This document shows, one piece after another, positions 20,885 to 29,498 of a stretch of 64,000 nucleotides of DNA. The stretch is taken from assembly GCA_025655595.1 (NCBI GenBank), contig JAHXIO010000001.1, positions 1 through 64,000 on the forward strand, written 5' to 3'. Under the pieces are notes generated by a model, which worked only from the letters and a program-made list of their open reading frames with translations, ran no database searches and had not been told where the DNA came from. Every line of letters starts with the position of its first letter. The first letter of the stretch is position 1. A program made the position numbers and the translations under genes. The DNA is from Candidatus Thiodiazotropha sp. (ex Monitilora ramsayi). GTDB lineage: Bacteria; Pseudomonadota; Gammaproteobacteria; Chromatiales; Chromatiaceae.

Positions 20885-21733
20885 ATGACTAATGCAGCTC
20901 AAACTATTCAGCAGCCCATGCCTGACTATGAAGCGATCAAAACCAAGCAAAACATGGCCTGGAGTTCAGGTGACTACTGCCGTGTGGGGGTAACTCTGCA
21001 GATCTCAGGTGAGCAGTTGTGCGAGGCCATGGATCTGCATGCAGGTCAGAGTGTGCTGGATGTCGCAGGGGGCAATGGAAACGTGACGTTGGCCGCTGCA
21101 CGGCGGTTCTGCAAGGTAATTTCCACCGATTATGTTCCGGCGCTGTTGGCCCACTCCCAGCAACGGGCCGAGGCCGACGGTCTGGCGATCGAATACCAGC
21201 AGGCGGATGCTGAGGCATTACCCTATCCTGATAACAGTTTCGATAATGTGGTTTCCACATTTGGCGTGATGTTTACGCCGAATCAGGCTAAGGCGTCATC
21301 CGAGCTGATCCGGGTTTGCAGACCGGGTGGAAAAATCGGTCTGGCAAACTGGACCCCGGCAGGCTTTATCGGTCAACTGTTCAAGGCTATCGGTCAGTAC
21401 GTTTCACCACCGCCCGGCATCAACTCTCCGGCCGCCTGGGGAACGAAGGAGTTTCTGCAACAACACCTGGGATCACAAACGTCAAGCCTGCATATGGAAC
21501 CGCGCAAGTTTGTCTTTCGTTACCAGTCACCTCAACACTGGCTCAATCTGTTTTCCACCTACTACGGTCCGGTACTGAAAGCCTACGAGGCGCTTGATGC
21601 GTCCACAGGCGAAAAATTAAGTGCTGATCTGCTGAGTCTGATTAAGAAATTCAATGTGGCTAAAGACGGCACCATGGTAGTCCCTTCCGAATATCTGGAG
21701 GTGGTGGCGACCAAGAAGAAACTGGCGGGATGA
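20885..21733 (+). CDS. Class I SAM-dependent methyltransferase
   Basis: The Methyltransf_11-type core has motif I VLDVAGGNGNVTLAAARR (near residue 58), STDYVPALL and NVVSTFGVMFTPN. The substrate-binding C-terminal half does not reveal the substrate. The start MTNAAQTIQ is preceded by GGAGA; an upstream in-frame ATG at 20837 has no such site. The length is 282 aa. It lies 127 bases after the regulator gene and 166 bases before the OsmC gene. Confidence 0.85.
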   Translation: MTNAAQTIQQPMPDYEAIKTKQNMAWSSGDYCRVGVTLQISGEQLCEAMDLHAGQSVLDVAGGNGNVTLAAARRFCKVISTDYVPALLAHSQQRAEADGLAIEYQQADAEALPYPDNSFDNVVSTFGVMFTPNQAKASSELIRVCRPGGKIGLANWTPAGFIGQLFKAIGQYVSPPPGINSPAAWGTKEFLQQHLGSQTSSLHMEPRKFVFRYQSPQHWLNLFSTYYGPVLKAYEALDASTGEKLSADLLSLIKKFNVAKDGTMVVPSEYLEVVATKKKLAG

Positions 21734-21899
21734 TTACTACACCAGAGGAAACACACTCATCAGGCCCTTGCTAATCGCGAAGCCGAGGCCAAATTGTCCT
21801 GATGTACCGATACTAGAGAGTCTATTCAACTTCGGCAGGTATGGTAGCAGTTCACAATCGGGTTGAATAAATCCACACGAAATAACCGAGGATCGAATC

Positions 21900-22442
21900 A
21901 TGAATACGCAAACACAACTCAATGTTCGCGATCGACAGGCACCATTACAAAAGCGTTATATTGTAACCCCGGAAGAGGCACTCATCACTGACCAGGCAAG
22001 AACTTCTGGGGGGGTGGATACGGATCCATTCCATGGCACGGTTCATCCCGGTAAGCCGAATAACAGTATGCCGTTACACTTCGGCATTCACTCTGCCGTA
22101 GGTGGTTACCACGATGCACCTAATCCAGGGGATATGCTTTGTGCTGCTCTTGCTGCCTGTCTCGACTCGACACTGCGAATCATTGCAGATCGTCTGGGCG
22201 TATGGATTCGATCTCTTGAAGTTGCGGTTAAAGCGAATGTTGATGTGCGTGGCACTTTGATGGTCGACCGAAAAGTACAAGTCGGTTTTCAACAGATGCA
22301 ATGCCACATTGATATCCTAGCGGATGAGCAGACAGATCCCAGGCTTATGCAAAAGCTCATCGCTGCTGCGGAACACAGCTGCGTCAATCTGCAGACCTTG
22401 CGCACAGGGGTTTCTGTTCAGACAAGCGTTAACATCGGATGA
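21900..22442 (+). CDS. OsmC-family protein
   Basis: OsmC/Ohr proteins are cytosolic thiol peroxidases acting on organic hydroperoxides. The two conserved cysteines appear in ALAACLDSTLR and in EHSCVNLQTL, about 75 residues apart. The length of 180 aa is slightly longer than average because of an N-terminal extension (MNTQTQLNVRDRQAPLQ). GAGGA precedes the ATG. It could also be one of the OsmC members of unknown role. A strong terminator follows at 22450. Confidence 0.82.
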   Translation: MNTQTQLNVRDRQAPLQKRYIVTPEEALITDQARTSGGVDTDPFHGTVHPGKPNNSMPLHFGIHSAVGGYHDAPNPGDMLCAALAACLDSTLRIIADRLGVWIRSLEVAVKANVDVRGTLMVDRKVQVGFQQMQCHIDILADEQTDPRLMQKLIAAAEHSCVNLQTLRTGVSVQTSVNIG

Positions 22443-22449
22443 CTCATCG

Positions 22450-22509
22450 AAAACGGGTCTGTGACAATTGAAAATTACAAAATTATCATTTGTCACAGAC
22501 CCGTTTTTT
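22450..22509 (+). terminator. Rho-independent terminator after the OsmC gene
   Basis: AAAACGGGTCTGTGACAA (22450-22467) and its perfect complement (22490-22507) give an 18-bp stem with a 22-base A+T-rich loop, ending in TTTTTT (22504-22509). Read on the other strand the hairpin ends in only four T residues, so it may also slow transcription of the convergent exporter gene. Confidence 0.85.
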
Positions 22510-22534
22510 ACTTTTTACTGTAAGAATGTGTCTG

Positions 22535-22867
22535 TTATGAGATCCCTTGTGACGACGAAACCAATTTAAGCCCGACGATTCCCGATACGATGAGAAGCAA
22601 ACAGAAAATTCTCAAAATGTCCCGCGACTCATTAAATAGAACCATACCCAATATCGCTACACCTACCGCTCCAATACCTGTCCATACGGCATATGCCGTT
22701 CCTACCGGAATGGTTTTCATAGCTACCGACAGGAGCCAAAAACTGATGGCCATGGCCAGTACAGTCAGCAACGATGGAACCGGCTTTGTAAAGCCATCGG
22801 TATACTTCAGACCAATCGCCCAGCCGCATTCAAACAAACCGGCCACCAGTAGATAAACCCATGCCAT
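22535..22867 (-). CDS. SMR-family exporter, Gdx/SugE type
   Basis: This is a four-helix, 110-aa small multidrug resistance protein of the inner membrane. The essential Glu13 lies in [15 protein letters not shown]. The segments [11 protein letters not shown] and [17 protein letters not shown] are those of the SugE/Gdx subgroup, which exports guanidinium, rather than EmrE. An AGAGGAG site lies upstream. I looked for ykkC or mini-ykkC guanidine riboswitch features upstream and did not find the paired ACGR loops. Confidence 0.87.
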   Translation of the reverse strand: MAWVYLLVAGLFECGWAIGLKYTDGFTKPVPSLLTVLAMAISFWLLSVAMKTIPVGTAYAVWTGIGAVGVAILGMVLFNESRDILRIFCLLLIVSGIVGLKLVSSSQGIS

Positions 22868-23066
22868 ACCTCTACTCCTCTGCTTGATTCTGTTGACTCA
22901 TAACTTTTCGGATAATTTGCGTTCTCCTTTAAACACTTTATAGATTACAAAAAACATCATAGTCCCTGCCAACATCGTATACATGACAAAGAAATGAAGA
23001 GACAAGCTGTCTTATCATGTAGAAAAAACATCACACTCGCCTGTTAGAAGGCACCAATCTGAATCC

Positions 23067-23468
23067 CTACCGAAATGCTCGTGGACGAACCAAAAACCAG
23101 CTATACAACACCAGCCCGCCAAAGGCAGTATAAATAACGACAAAAACCCACGATGGGGCGTGATAGTACAGGAGTTCGTTCAACCAGTGCGTTATGAAGG
23201 CACCCTCGTAGACAGTTTCTCCCGCTTTTGATCGTAGATCCATTTCCCAGGTCGTCAGTGGGCAATGGACACCAAGCCAGGATTGCAAAACGACAACGCC
23301 AATTCCGAGTAAATGTGCGATACGGAACCACGGGTTTCTGATCCATTGCCATGTTAGAAACTTACCCACAAAGATTAGAATCAAGCCGAACACAACAAAG
23401 ACTACGAACAATACATGTGTGATAAGTATTGCGGCGGCGGCCAAAGAATAGAGTGCCTGGGACTCCAT
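23067..23468 (-). CDS. DUF2784 inner-membrane protein
   Basis: The 133-aa protein has four hydrophobic segments. The motif GVVVLQSWLGVHCPLTTWEMDLR and the C-terminal HWLNELLYYHAPSWVF are those of DUF2784, a family of unknown role. Start MESQALYS is chosen because AGGAGA lies five bases upstream; an ATG five codons earlier is less well placed. It is encoded on the same strand as the exporter gene but 199 bases away. Confidence 0.8.
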   Translation of the reverse strand: MESQALYSLAAAAILITHVLFVVFVVFGLILIFVGKFLTWQWIRNPWFRIAHLLGIGVVVLQSWLGVHCPLTTWEMDLRSKAGETVYEGAFITHWLNELLYYHAPSWVFVVIYTAFGGLVLYSWFLVRPRAFR

Positions 23469-24419
23469 AGTGTCTCCTAACAATCGATATAATCAGCATA
23501 GATTGCTGCTTATTTCTCACGCTATTAGCGCGATGCCTGTTATACCACGCTTTTCCTTCCGTACTCTGAGCATAGCTTTGCTCTTCGAACTTTTTAATGG
23601 CTTCCTACAGTATGGACTATCTGCTCCCTGTAATACCGGCTCTGATAGCAATACGCTCTATATATAGAACAAATCCTAATTCTTCAAAATGGCCTCATAG
23701 AGATATCGGCCCATTTTTAGAACTGCTGGACGCAAAAAGGGAACCGATACCCTTTCTGACCGGACATCGACAAGAAAAAGATAGCCTCGAATGATTCTGA
23801 GAGAGGATCACGGGATCTTTTTGGAGCATGTCGGGATTATTTTTGAACATCGTAGGAATATTTCGGAACATCTCCGCCCTTTTTGTCCGACTCACGTCCA
23901 AAATAGCCTCGCCGTTGACTAATTTTTAGTCAATGATGAGTTAAATGCGTGTAGCCAGTTTCAAAAATAGATTCGATACTGACTCTTTTTTATTCGACGA
24001 AGAGAAAGAAAGATTCGTCTGCCTCTCTTTTTTATCCGAGAAGTTCCAAATTAATCCTACGATGTTCCAAGGTCTTTCCGAACAGTCCGATAAAGAACCC
24101 ATCATGTTTACAATTTGAATCGTCTGGCTCAAAAATCGAAGGGAAGCAAAAGCATAAGACCATAAGAGATCTGATTGTGTAGGAATAAGACTACAGACAA
24201 AAGGGAATCATTTTGGCATCTTAGGTGGATAGCACAAACAACCAAGAAATCAAAAGAATGGATTTCTTCACACAAAACACTCATTACCCTAGCACCGAAT
24301 TCTCTCAATGGGCGAACAAAAAGGATATTCGGCAACATATTCCTATGTTAGGAGCAGTAATGAATGGAGCAATATCAAAGATCGCCTTATAGCCAGTACC
24401 GCGCGCTTTTTCAGCGCCT
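23469..24419. other. 950-base gene-poor A+T-rich stretch
   Basis: No frame here has a convincing start, ribosome site and family resemblance. The stretch holds a perfect hairpin TTGACTAA-TTT-TTAGTCAA (23915-23933) and a pair of inverted 63-base arms (23812-23874 and 24038-24100). Short minus-strand frames cover parts of it (for example 24129-24338) but look accidental. Base composition shifts towards A+T from here to about 29600. Confidence 0.6.
23812..24100. repeat. Imperfect inverted duplication with 21-base periodicity
   Basis: Arm 1 (23812-23874) and the reverse complement of arm 2 (24038-24100) align without gaps over 63 bases with 45 identities by my count. The best-conserved core is GAACATCGTAGGA. 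Each arm also has an internal 21-base period. On the minus strand, arm 1 can be read as successive seven-residue units MFRNIPT, MFKNNPD and MLQKDPV. On the plus strand, arm 2 gives KFQINPT and MFQGLSE. The 163 bases between the arms hold the hairpin at 23915-23933. Confidence 0.7.
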
Positions 24420-24848
24420 GTGCTACATATGAGCCATGTGGAGCCTAAAGATAGATACCCCGGACGAATCTTAGAAAAAGTGAAGGTTGTTAATCCAAAT
24501 CTTCGGGAAGAACTGGATAGAGCGGAATCTGAGTACCATTCATCACTCTTCCTATTTGGGCTAGGTAGCGTATTAGGCGGGGCAGTGGGCGGCGTAATGG
24601 TCGCAGGAGAGCCGTACCGATACACTGTAGAAACTGCTGACTCTCGCCAAATCGTAATTCTTCACAAACACTCCGGTTTTGCCGTCGGAGATTGCGTAGC
24701 AGTTTTGAATGGCCAAGAAAACAAGCAAGCGTCGATGGCTTATGGAGCTCTGTGCGATGAAGGCTCCTGGCAATTAGGTCAATTCGCTCCTTTTGCTCAC
24801 AGGGACGCTCCGCAGCTCCACGCTCTTTACTTGGGCGTTACACGATAA
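24420..24848 (+). CDS. Hypothetical protein with glycine-zipper segment, possibly a shifted lipoprotein
   Basis: The frame encodes up to 142 aa (GTG at 24420; ATG at 24429 is an alternative). Residues about 45-62 (FLFGLGSVLGGAVGGVMVAG) form a glycine-zipper-like hydrophobic stretch, followed by a polar C-terminal half with SGFAVGDCVAVLNG. No good ribosome site is seen. In the +1 frame just upstream, bases 24390-24446 read as STARFFSACATYEP and then stop. This looks like the end of a lipoprotein signal, so the gene may have lost its natural N-terminus by a frameshift. Function unknown. Confidence 0.5.
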   Translation: MLHMSHVEPKDRYPGRILEKVKVVNPNLREELDRAESEYHSSLFLFGLGSVLGGAVGGVMVAGEPYRYTVETADSRQIVILHKHSGFAVGDCVAVLNGQENKQASMAYGALCDEGSWQLGQFAPFAHRDAPQLHALYLGVTR

Positions 24849-24865
24849 TTATTGAAAAATATCAA

Positions 24866-25690
24866 ATGAAGTCAATCATAGTAACTATCTTATTGGGCAT
24901 ATTGTCTGGCTGTGGTCACGATAACAATCAAGCACAAATTAATCCGGTCAGCATGTCTGGTACTTGGCGTTTCATACAGGTCCACGATTTCTATAATGTT
25001 GATACAGATGAATATTTGTTTACGGAGTACTCAGAGAGCTCGTTGATTATCAACGAGGAATCCGATGAAATTCGATATTACGAGTGTTGGGAATATGGTT
25101 CAGATGGCCATCTAGGGATAAAAACCGATAACCATTTCTATATCAATTACGGGAATACGGCTTTTCACTTAAACAATGACGGTAGCTATTCCACAGACAC
25201 GGAGGACAATCTCCAGTATATCTGGAGCCCGGAGATGTATTTCAATCGCCACTATAAATTAGAAAAAATATCAAGCGATACACTTATAGATAAAGGTCTG
25301 CTCGTACTGTCAGGTCCTGTTGAGGTTACAGAGTATAATCATGTTTGTCTTTGGAAACTCTACTCAAACCTATTTGAGGAGAGAACGCTGGAACTTCAGG
25401 TACCTTACGATGATATGTGGCTGGGACTTAGAATAGATCTCACATCAACACCTGAGATTGGCGAAGTGAGTTATACGAGGTTTGAGGAAGGGGCGGCTAT
25501 ATATGGCTTCAATATCTCTTCAAACGCCTCACATTTCTGGCAAACCGTTGGCTCAAATATATTGGACATTGATACAGCAAATATAAACATCATAGAGAGC
25601 AGCAATGTCGTACTTAGTGGAACCTATTCGTTTATTGCTAACAATAATGAGGACTACTCAGGCGAATTTTCGATTGATTTAGGGGATTAA
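24866..25690 (+). CDS. Hypothetical lipoprotein
   Basis: The 274-aa product starts with a lipoprotein signal (MKSIIVTILLGILSGCG; lipobox LSGC, Cys16). The mature part is acidic, rich in Tyr, Asp, Ser and Asn, with alternating beta-type patterns and no motif I recognise. It begins 17 bases after the preceding gene, so they may share a transcript. There is no obvious Shine-Dalgarno. Codon use is A+T-rich compared with the housekeeping genes nearby. Confidence 0.65.
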   Translation: MKSIIVTILLGILSGCGHDNNQAQINPVSMSGTWRFIQVHDFYNVDTDEYLFTEYSESSLIINEESDEIRYYECWEYGSDGHLGIKTDNHFYINYGNTAFHLNNDGSYSTDTEDNLQYIWSPEMYFNRHYKLEKISSDTLIDKGLLVLSGPVEVTEYNHVCLWKLYSNLFEERTLELQVPYDDMWLGLRIDLTSTPEIGEVSYTRFEEGAAIYGFNISSNASHFWQTVGSNILDIDTANINIIESSNVVLSGTYSFIANNNEDYSGEFSIDLGD

Positions 25691-25934
25691 AATACGGAAA
25701 AATTTACATGTACAGCGTGTCTAACCGGCACACACCGCAGGTAAAAACTAAAACCACGCATATACAGTCCGGCTCTTTCAATGCCTCACTGTTGCGTTGA
25801 TGTGGAGTACCGATAGAACTCAATCTCCCCTTAATATGATATAAAAGGGGTAGGTGAAAAATCTTTTCTATTTATATTTTCACCGTCCCTTTATTTGGCT
25901 TTAATATCACCAACATTTACGGATAGGAGCTTTA

Positions 25935-26660
25935 ATGAAAATATATAAACTTGCCGTATTGGTTACTATATTCGTTTTAAGCGGGTGCGCTTCTTACACA
26001 ACACCCGGAGGGAGTGTGCAGTTAAGTAAACTTTCGGACTCAAGTATCAATGAAATGATGTCGAAAGAGCCCGCAGCGGAGTTTCCTGCAAATATTTCAG
26101 TAGCTCGGATTCAGGCTCCAGGATACCAGTCCTATAAAGTGAGTAGTTTTGGTACGGGTCGTTATAGTGTCGTAACCACCCGTGAAGTCGAATCCGAGGA
26201 TGACTTCAAAAAACTATCAAGTTTACCCCAAGTCGCAGGTATCGCTCCGCTTAACAGGATTCTTTTGCCTACAAATCTTGATTCGATTAAATCCCTACGT
26301 GAAGCATCAGCACGCCTAAAAGCAGACATCCTCCTCATTTATACATTTGACACATCATTCCATGCAGGGGAGCAAAAATTTTTACCGCTAAATGTCATTT
26401 CTCTCGGCTTTCTTAAAAATAAGGATGTTTCTGTAACTACAACTGTATCTTCTGCATTCTTTGATGTGCGTACTGAATATCTCTATGGTCTTTCCGAAGC
26501 TACTGCGAAAGAAAGCAAAAGCGCCAGCGTGTGGAGTACCTCAGATGCAGTAGACGATATGCGTTTATCAACTGAAAGGGCAGCTTTTACTAAACTTATT
26601 CCAGAAATTGAAAAAACTTGGTCTGGGATTGTGTCGCAGTATGCAAAGAAGCGAATTTAA
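25935..26660 (+). CDS. Hypothetical lipoprotein
   Basis: The 241-aa product has a clear lipoprotein signal (MKIYKLAVLVTIFVLSGCAS, Cys18) and a GGAG site before the ATG. The mature part is mixed alpha/beta. ARLKADILLIYTFDTSFH and the preceding VAGIAPLNRILLP resemble the way periplasmic TolB-like or LpoB-like lipoproteins alternate strands and helices, but I cannot place it in a family. It stands alone, 244 bases after the previous lipoprotein gene. Confidence 0.72.
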   Translation: MKIYKLAVLVTIFVLSGCASYTTPGGSVQLSKLSDSSINEMMSKEPAAEFPANISVARIQAPGYQSYKVSSFGTGRYSVVTTREVESEDDFKKLSSLPQVAGIAPLNRILLPTNLDSIKSLREASARLKADILLIYTFDTSFHAGEQKFLPLNVISLGFLKNKDVSVTTTVSSAFFDVRTEYLYGLSEATAKESKSASVWSTSDAVDDMRLSTERAAFTKLIPEIEKTWSGIVSQYAKKRI

Positions 26661-26737
26661 TATGCCAATTTGCTACGCGTCTTCGATGTAGATTGCAGCA
26701 ATATGGCGCAGATATGAGTACTTGGTAGGAACGGCTC

Positions 26738-27075
26738 TTGATCCTAGTTTTCTTGGTACCAATTGGCATCTCTTTTGCCACTCTTGGTTTTGTCGGCTTG
26801 TACTTTCAGTCCGTTATCATCATCGATGCCATCAAGGAGCGGCGCTACATCTTCATGCGCAGTTTTGGTTTCAATGAGATCATACGTAATGATTTTCAGT
26901 CGTGTCACGAACGCACAAGGACGGTGTTGGGGATGTCATCCTCGGCCAGGATGGCCATTGGGAATACGATATCGATTTCAACCAGGCTCCCTGGTTCAAG
27001 ATCAACGCGGTAGGTTTCTTATCGGCACCTAGTGCCAAGCAGGTGATAGAAAAGGAGGAACGAGCATTAGTATAG
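26738..27075 (+). pseudogene. Remnant of a frameshifted membrane-protein gene
   Basis: One frame gives a hydrophobic segment (ILVFLVPIGISFATLGFVG) and then DAIKERRYIFMRSFGFNEII. The sense then moves to another frame, which continues from about 26915 as DGVGDVILGQDGHWEYDIDF and on through APWFKINAVGFL to a TAG at 27073-27075. Both parts look like genuine protein, and no single frame covers them. At least one frameshift near 26890-26920 is implied. I do not recognise the family, and no proper start codon is visible. Confidence 0.55.
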
Positions 27076-27161
27076 TGAATGGGAGGCGTAAGTGGAATAG
27101 TAAAACACTGGATCAGAAAAACTTCTAATAATAGAGGTTAATGCGTTCAAATCTAGATAAA

Positions 27162-28076
27162 TCAGAGAAGCTTACCATTGAAAGATCGCACATTGCCTCG
27201 TAAGTCTCTTAATATGATACGTTGATCTGTATTCCATAAAAGTGTTCCTCTTTCATAATAATTTCTCCATCCATTCTTATACTTGATAGTTGATATTTTC
27301 TTATTATTTGGATCTGAAGTAAATTCATAATCAATCAGCTTAACGATTTCTTCCAAAGCAGAATTCAAGGTAGAGAAGAATGGACTAGCCTCATCTTCTA
27401 CCCAGTAGTCAATACTGTTTACAGATGGTGCGGGGTCTGATTGATAGATGAAAGAATTGCTGTAAATGGATTCATTATTTCTATGGTTTGTAATTGTATA
27501 ATCTATTTTAACTTCCAGTATTCGAAGATTATTTGAGAGCCTTAGCTGAGGCGACACATTTACTTGCCCATCACAGCAGGCTTCTGATTTTTTGTCATGA
27601 GAGATAATTTGAATTGATCTCAAAGAATGAAGTTGCTGCGCAATTGATTCTTCTATTTTTTGATGATGTTCATCCTGATTTATAATATCTAATAATTTCT
27701 GAGCTTTTTTATTTGATTTGGAAAGCATAACGCTGTCAGCCGATGCTTTGGCCAGATATGTAGCCAAAACAAAGGCTGCAGCCATTCCTCCCGGTGAGGC
27801 TCCCTGAGGCGGTGGAGTATTTTGGTATGCAGAAGTCATTGAAGTGGCTAATGCCGCTCGTTCACCTGGACTGCGATTCTCAGATACGGAGAAAAATTTC
27901 TCATTGTCGATAACTATTTCTAACTTCGCTGTTGTCACAACATTATCTATCGTTAAATCTTTCTTTATCAGATAGCTGTGTGTTGCGGTCCCGCAACCGG
28001 ACAGAAATAGTACAGAAATAACAACGACCCAGCCGATTCGAACCAGAGCACTCATAGGTCCAACCACACTAAACAT
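27162..28076 (-). CDS. Hypothetical lipoprotein, second gene of a pair
   Basis: The 304-aa product has the signal segment IGWVVVISVLFLSGCG with lipobox LSGC. A Pro/Gly-rich loop (NTPPPQGASPGGMAAAFVLA) and a beta-rich C-terminal half follow. I use the ATG at 28076, five bases after AAGAGG; a GTG directly upstream is possible. It lies 14 bases after the lipoprotein gene 28091-28828, so the two form an operon. The family is not recognised. Composition is A+T-rich. Confidence 0.7.
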   Translation of the reverse strand: MFSVVGPMSALVRIGWVVVISVLFLSGCGTATHSYLIKKDLTIDNVVTTAKLEIVIDNEKFFSVSENRSPGERAALATSMTSAYQNTPPPQGASPGGMAAAFVLATYLAKASADSVMLSKSNKKAQKLLDIINQDEHHQKIEESIAQQLHSLRSIQIISHDKKSEACCDGQVNVSPQLRLSNNLRILEVKIDYTITNHRNNESIYSNSFIYQSDPAPSVNSIDYWVEDEASPFFSTLNSALEEIVKLIDYEFTSDPNNKKISTIKYKNGWRNYYERGTLLWNTDQRIILRDLRGNVRSFNGKLL

Positions 28077-28090
28077 CACCTCTTGACCAT

Positions 28091-28828
28091 TTATTCGTTG
28101 TCAAGCTTTGCCTGCTTATCCATACCCCTCTCAAAGTGAGTCATGACCTCCTGTTTTACGGCTTCCAAGGAAGCGTAGAATGCATTGGTCAGTCCTGGGA
28201 ATGTTGGGGGCTCATCCCAGTTTCCGGTTGAAAAATTAGCTCGGGTAATCGTCTGATACCAGATGAGCTGATTGTTATTCAGGTCGACCAATTCGCCTTC
28301 AATTTCAAATATCGCTCTTGGGTCGCCCATCGGTACAAATCCGGCATAAGGCCTGGCCAAACCAACACGTTTGGTTTTAATAATCAGCAACTGATCAATT
28401 TCTAACTTTTTCTTTAAATTTGAATAGTCTTTTCTAGAGAAATAGATTTTGTCTTTCGTGTTAGGATCACTGAATGATGGCAAATCATCGACTTTCAAAT
28501 CATCAGAAATTACTTTGACAGCCTTTCCGCCTTGGGAAAAGTGCTTGTTGATATCATCACTCAACAATTCGTAATCCGACATATCCAAATCTGCAAAATG
28601 CGATTTAACGGATGACATAGCAGCCGAAATGATAGCGTAGTCAAGTAATCTAACATCACCTTCAGTATGTAATTGAGGTGTTTGAGTGGGCTGAAAAAAA
28701 ATACCTAGTCGTTGATTTTGCTGTTCCCAATAGGTCTCTTTCATCGAAACAGGCGACTGTGGTGTAGTGGCACAACCAGCGAGCAAGAGAATAGCAAGCA
28801 GGGTGATGGGGATTTGTAAAAACCTCAT
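28091..28828 (-). CDS. Hypothetical lipoprotein, first gene of a pair
   Basis: The 245-aa product starts MRFLQIPITLLAILLLAGCA (lipobox LAGC). An in-frame start 11 codons upstream would spoil the signal peptide. The mature protein has IDQLLIIKTKRVGLARPYAG and DPRAIFEIEGELVDLNNNQL, a pattern seen in outer-membrane lipoproteins that buffer surface assembly, but no firm match. With its neighbour it makes a two-gene lipoprotein operon convergent to the lipoprotein genes at 24866-26660. Confidence 0.7.
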   Translation of the reverse strand: MRFLQIPITLLAILLLAGCATTPQSPVSMKETYWEQQNQRLGIFFQPTQTPQLHTEGDVRLLDYAIISAAMSSVKSHFADLDMSDYELLSDDINKHFSQGGKAVKVISDDLKVDDLPSFSDPNTKDKIYFSRKDYSNLKKKLEIDQLLIIKTKRVGLARPYAGFVPMGDPRAIFEIEGELVDLNNNQLIWYQTITRANFSTGNWDEPPTFPGLTNAFYASLEAVKQEVMTHFERGMDKQAKLDNE

Positions 28829-29177
28829 GTTGTACTCCATTAACTTTGATACAAATACCAATTTCTTTTTTTAATGCTTTTGTCCAGAACACGACAGCCT
28901 GAAGGGCTCTGCGAACCGGGAAGATCAGTCTATGCGGGAACAGTGGAAGGGTGGCGCCTCCTGCACAGAAAGGATTCCTTTAAAAAGCGACACAAGGTTA
29001 ACAAATCATTATTTATAAAGGAACGGCTCAACAAATAGTGAATACCGTCACATAAAACAAATAAGACATCTTATTGATCAGGATCAGTTACTCTTGGGAA
29101 TTAAAGTCATATATCGGACAAATATACTACCCATTTCAGATTAGTCTGGTTATAAATCTATAAACTTAAATAGAGAC
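28829..29177. other. Gap between lipoprotein operon and YidD-like gene
   Basis: The 349 bases hold no convincing frame. The A+T-rich part (28985-29170) could hold the promoter of the plus-strand YidD-like gene and that of the divergent lipoprotein pair, but no consensus box stands out. Confidence 0.5.
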
Positions 29178-29498
29178 ATGCAGGGAAAGCTAAACAAAAC
29201 AACAGCTGTAGCAATCAACGCCTACCAAAAACACATATCACCTTTGAAAGGCTATCGTCGCGCGCACGATCTACTTCATGGTAATGGCTCATGCTCTAAT
29301 TGGGCTCTGGAGAAAATCCGAACGGAAGGAATATGTTGTTTCTTCTCTGGATTTCTACCACGCCTCGTAGCCTGTCGTTCGGCATATATGGAACTACAGA
29401 GTCAGGACTATTCCTCTATAAATGACAAAAAAGAGGGTCGAGACTGTACCGGAAGTAATGTAGCAGGTTGCTGTCTTAGTCTGCTCCCATCAAAATAA
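29178..29498 (+). CDS. Divergent YidD-like protein
   Basis: The 106-aa product contains AINAYQKHISPLKGYR, matching the start of YidD (helix, then the ISP motif), then SCSNWALEKIRTEG where YidD has the CSxYALEAIExxG block. The rest differs: the RCHP/GGxDPVP end is absent and the tail is Cys-rich (DCTGSNVAGCCLSLLPS). YidD assists YidC-dependent membrane insertion. Whether this relative does so is unknown. It is not a duplicate of the canonical yidD at 36036, which is much closer to other YidD proteins. Confidence 0.6.
   Translation: MQGKLNKTTAVAINAYQKHISPLKGYRRAHDLLHGNGSCSNWALEKIRTEGICCFFSGFLPRLVACRSAYMELQSQDYSSINDKKEGRDCTGSNVAGCCLSLLPSK

Noticed and set aside
22868-23066. Guanidine riboswitch upstream of the Gdx-type exporter
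   Set aside because: Only one ACGR-like tetranucleotide is present and no paired hairpins; ykkC-I/II/III features are not visible.
24129-24338. 69-codon minus-strand frame
   Set aside because: No ribosome site and no compositional or family support; it is in an A+T-rich non-coding stretch.
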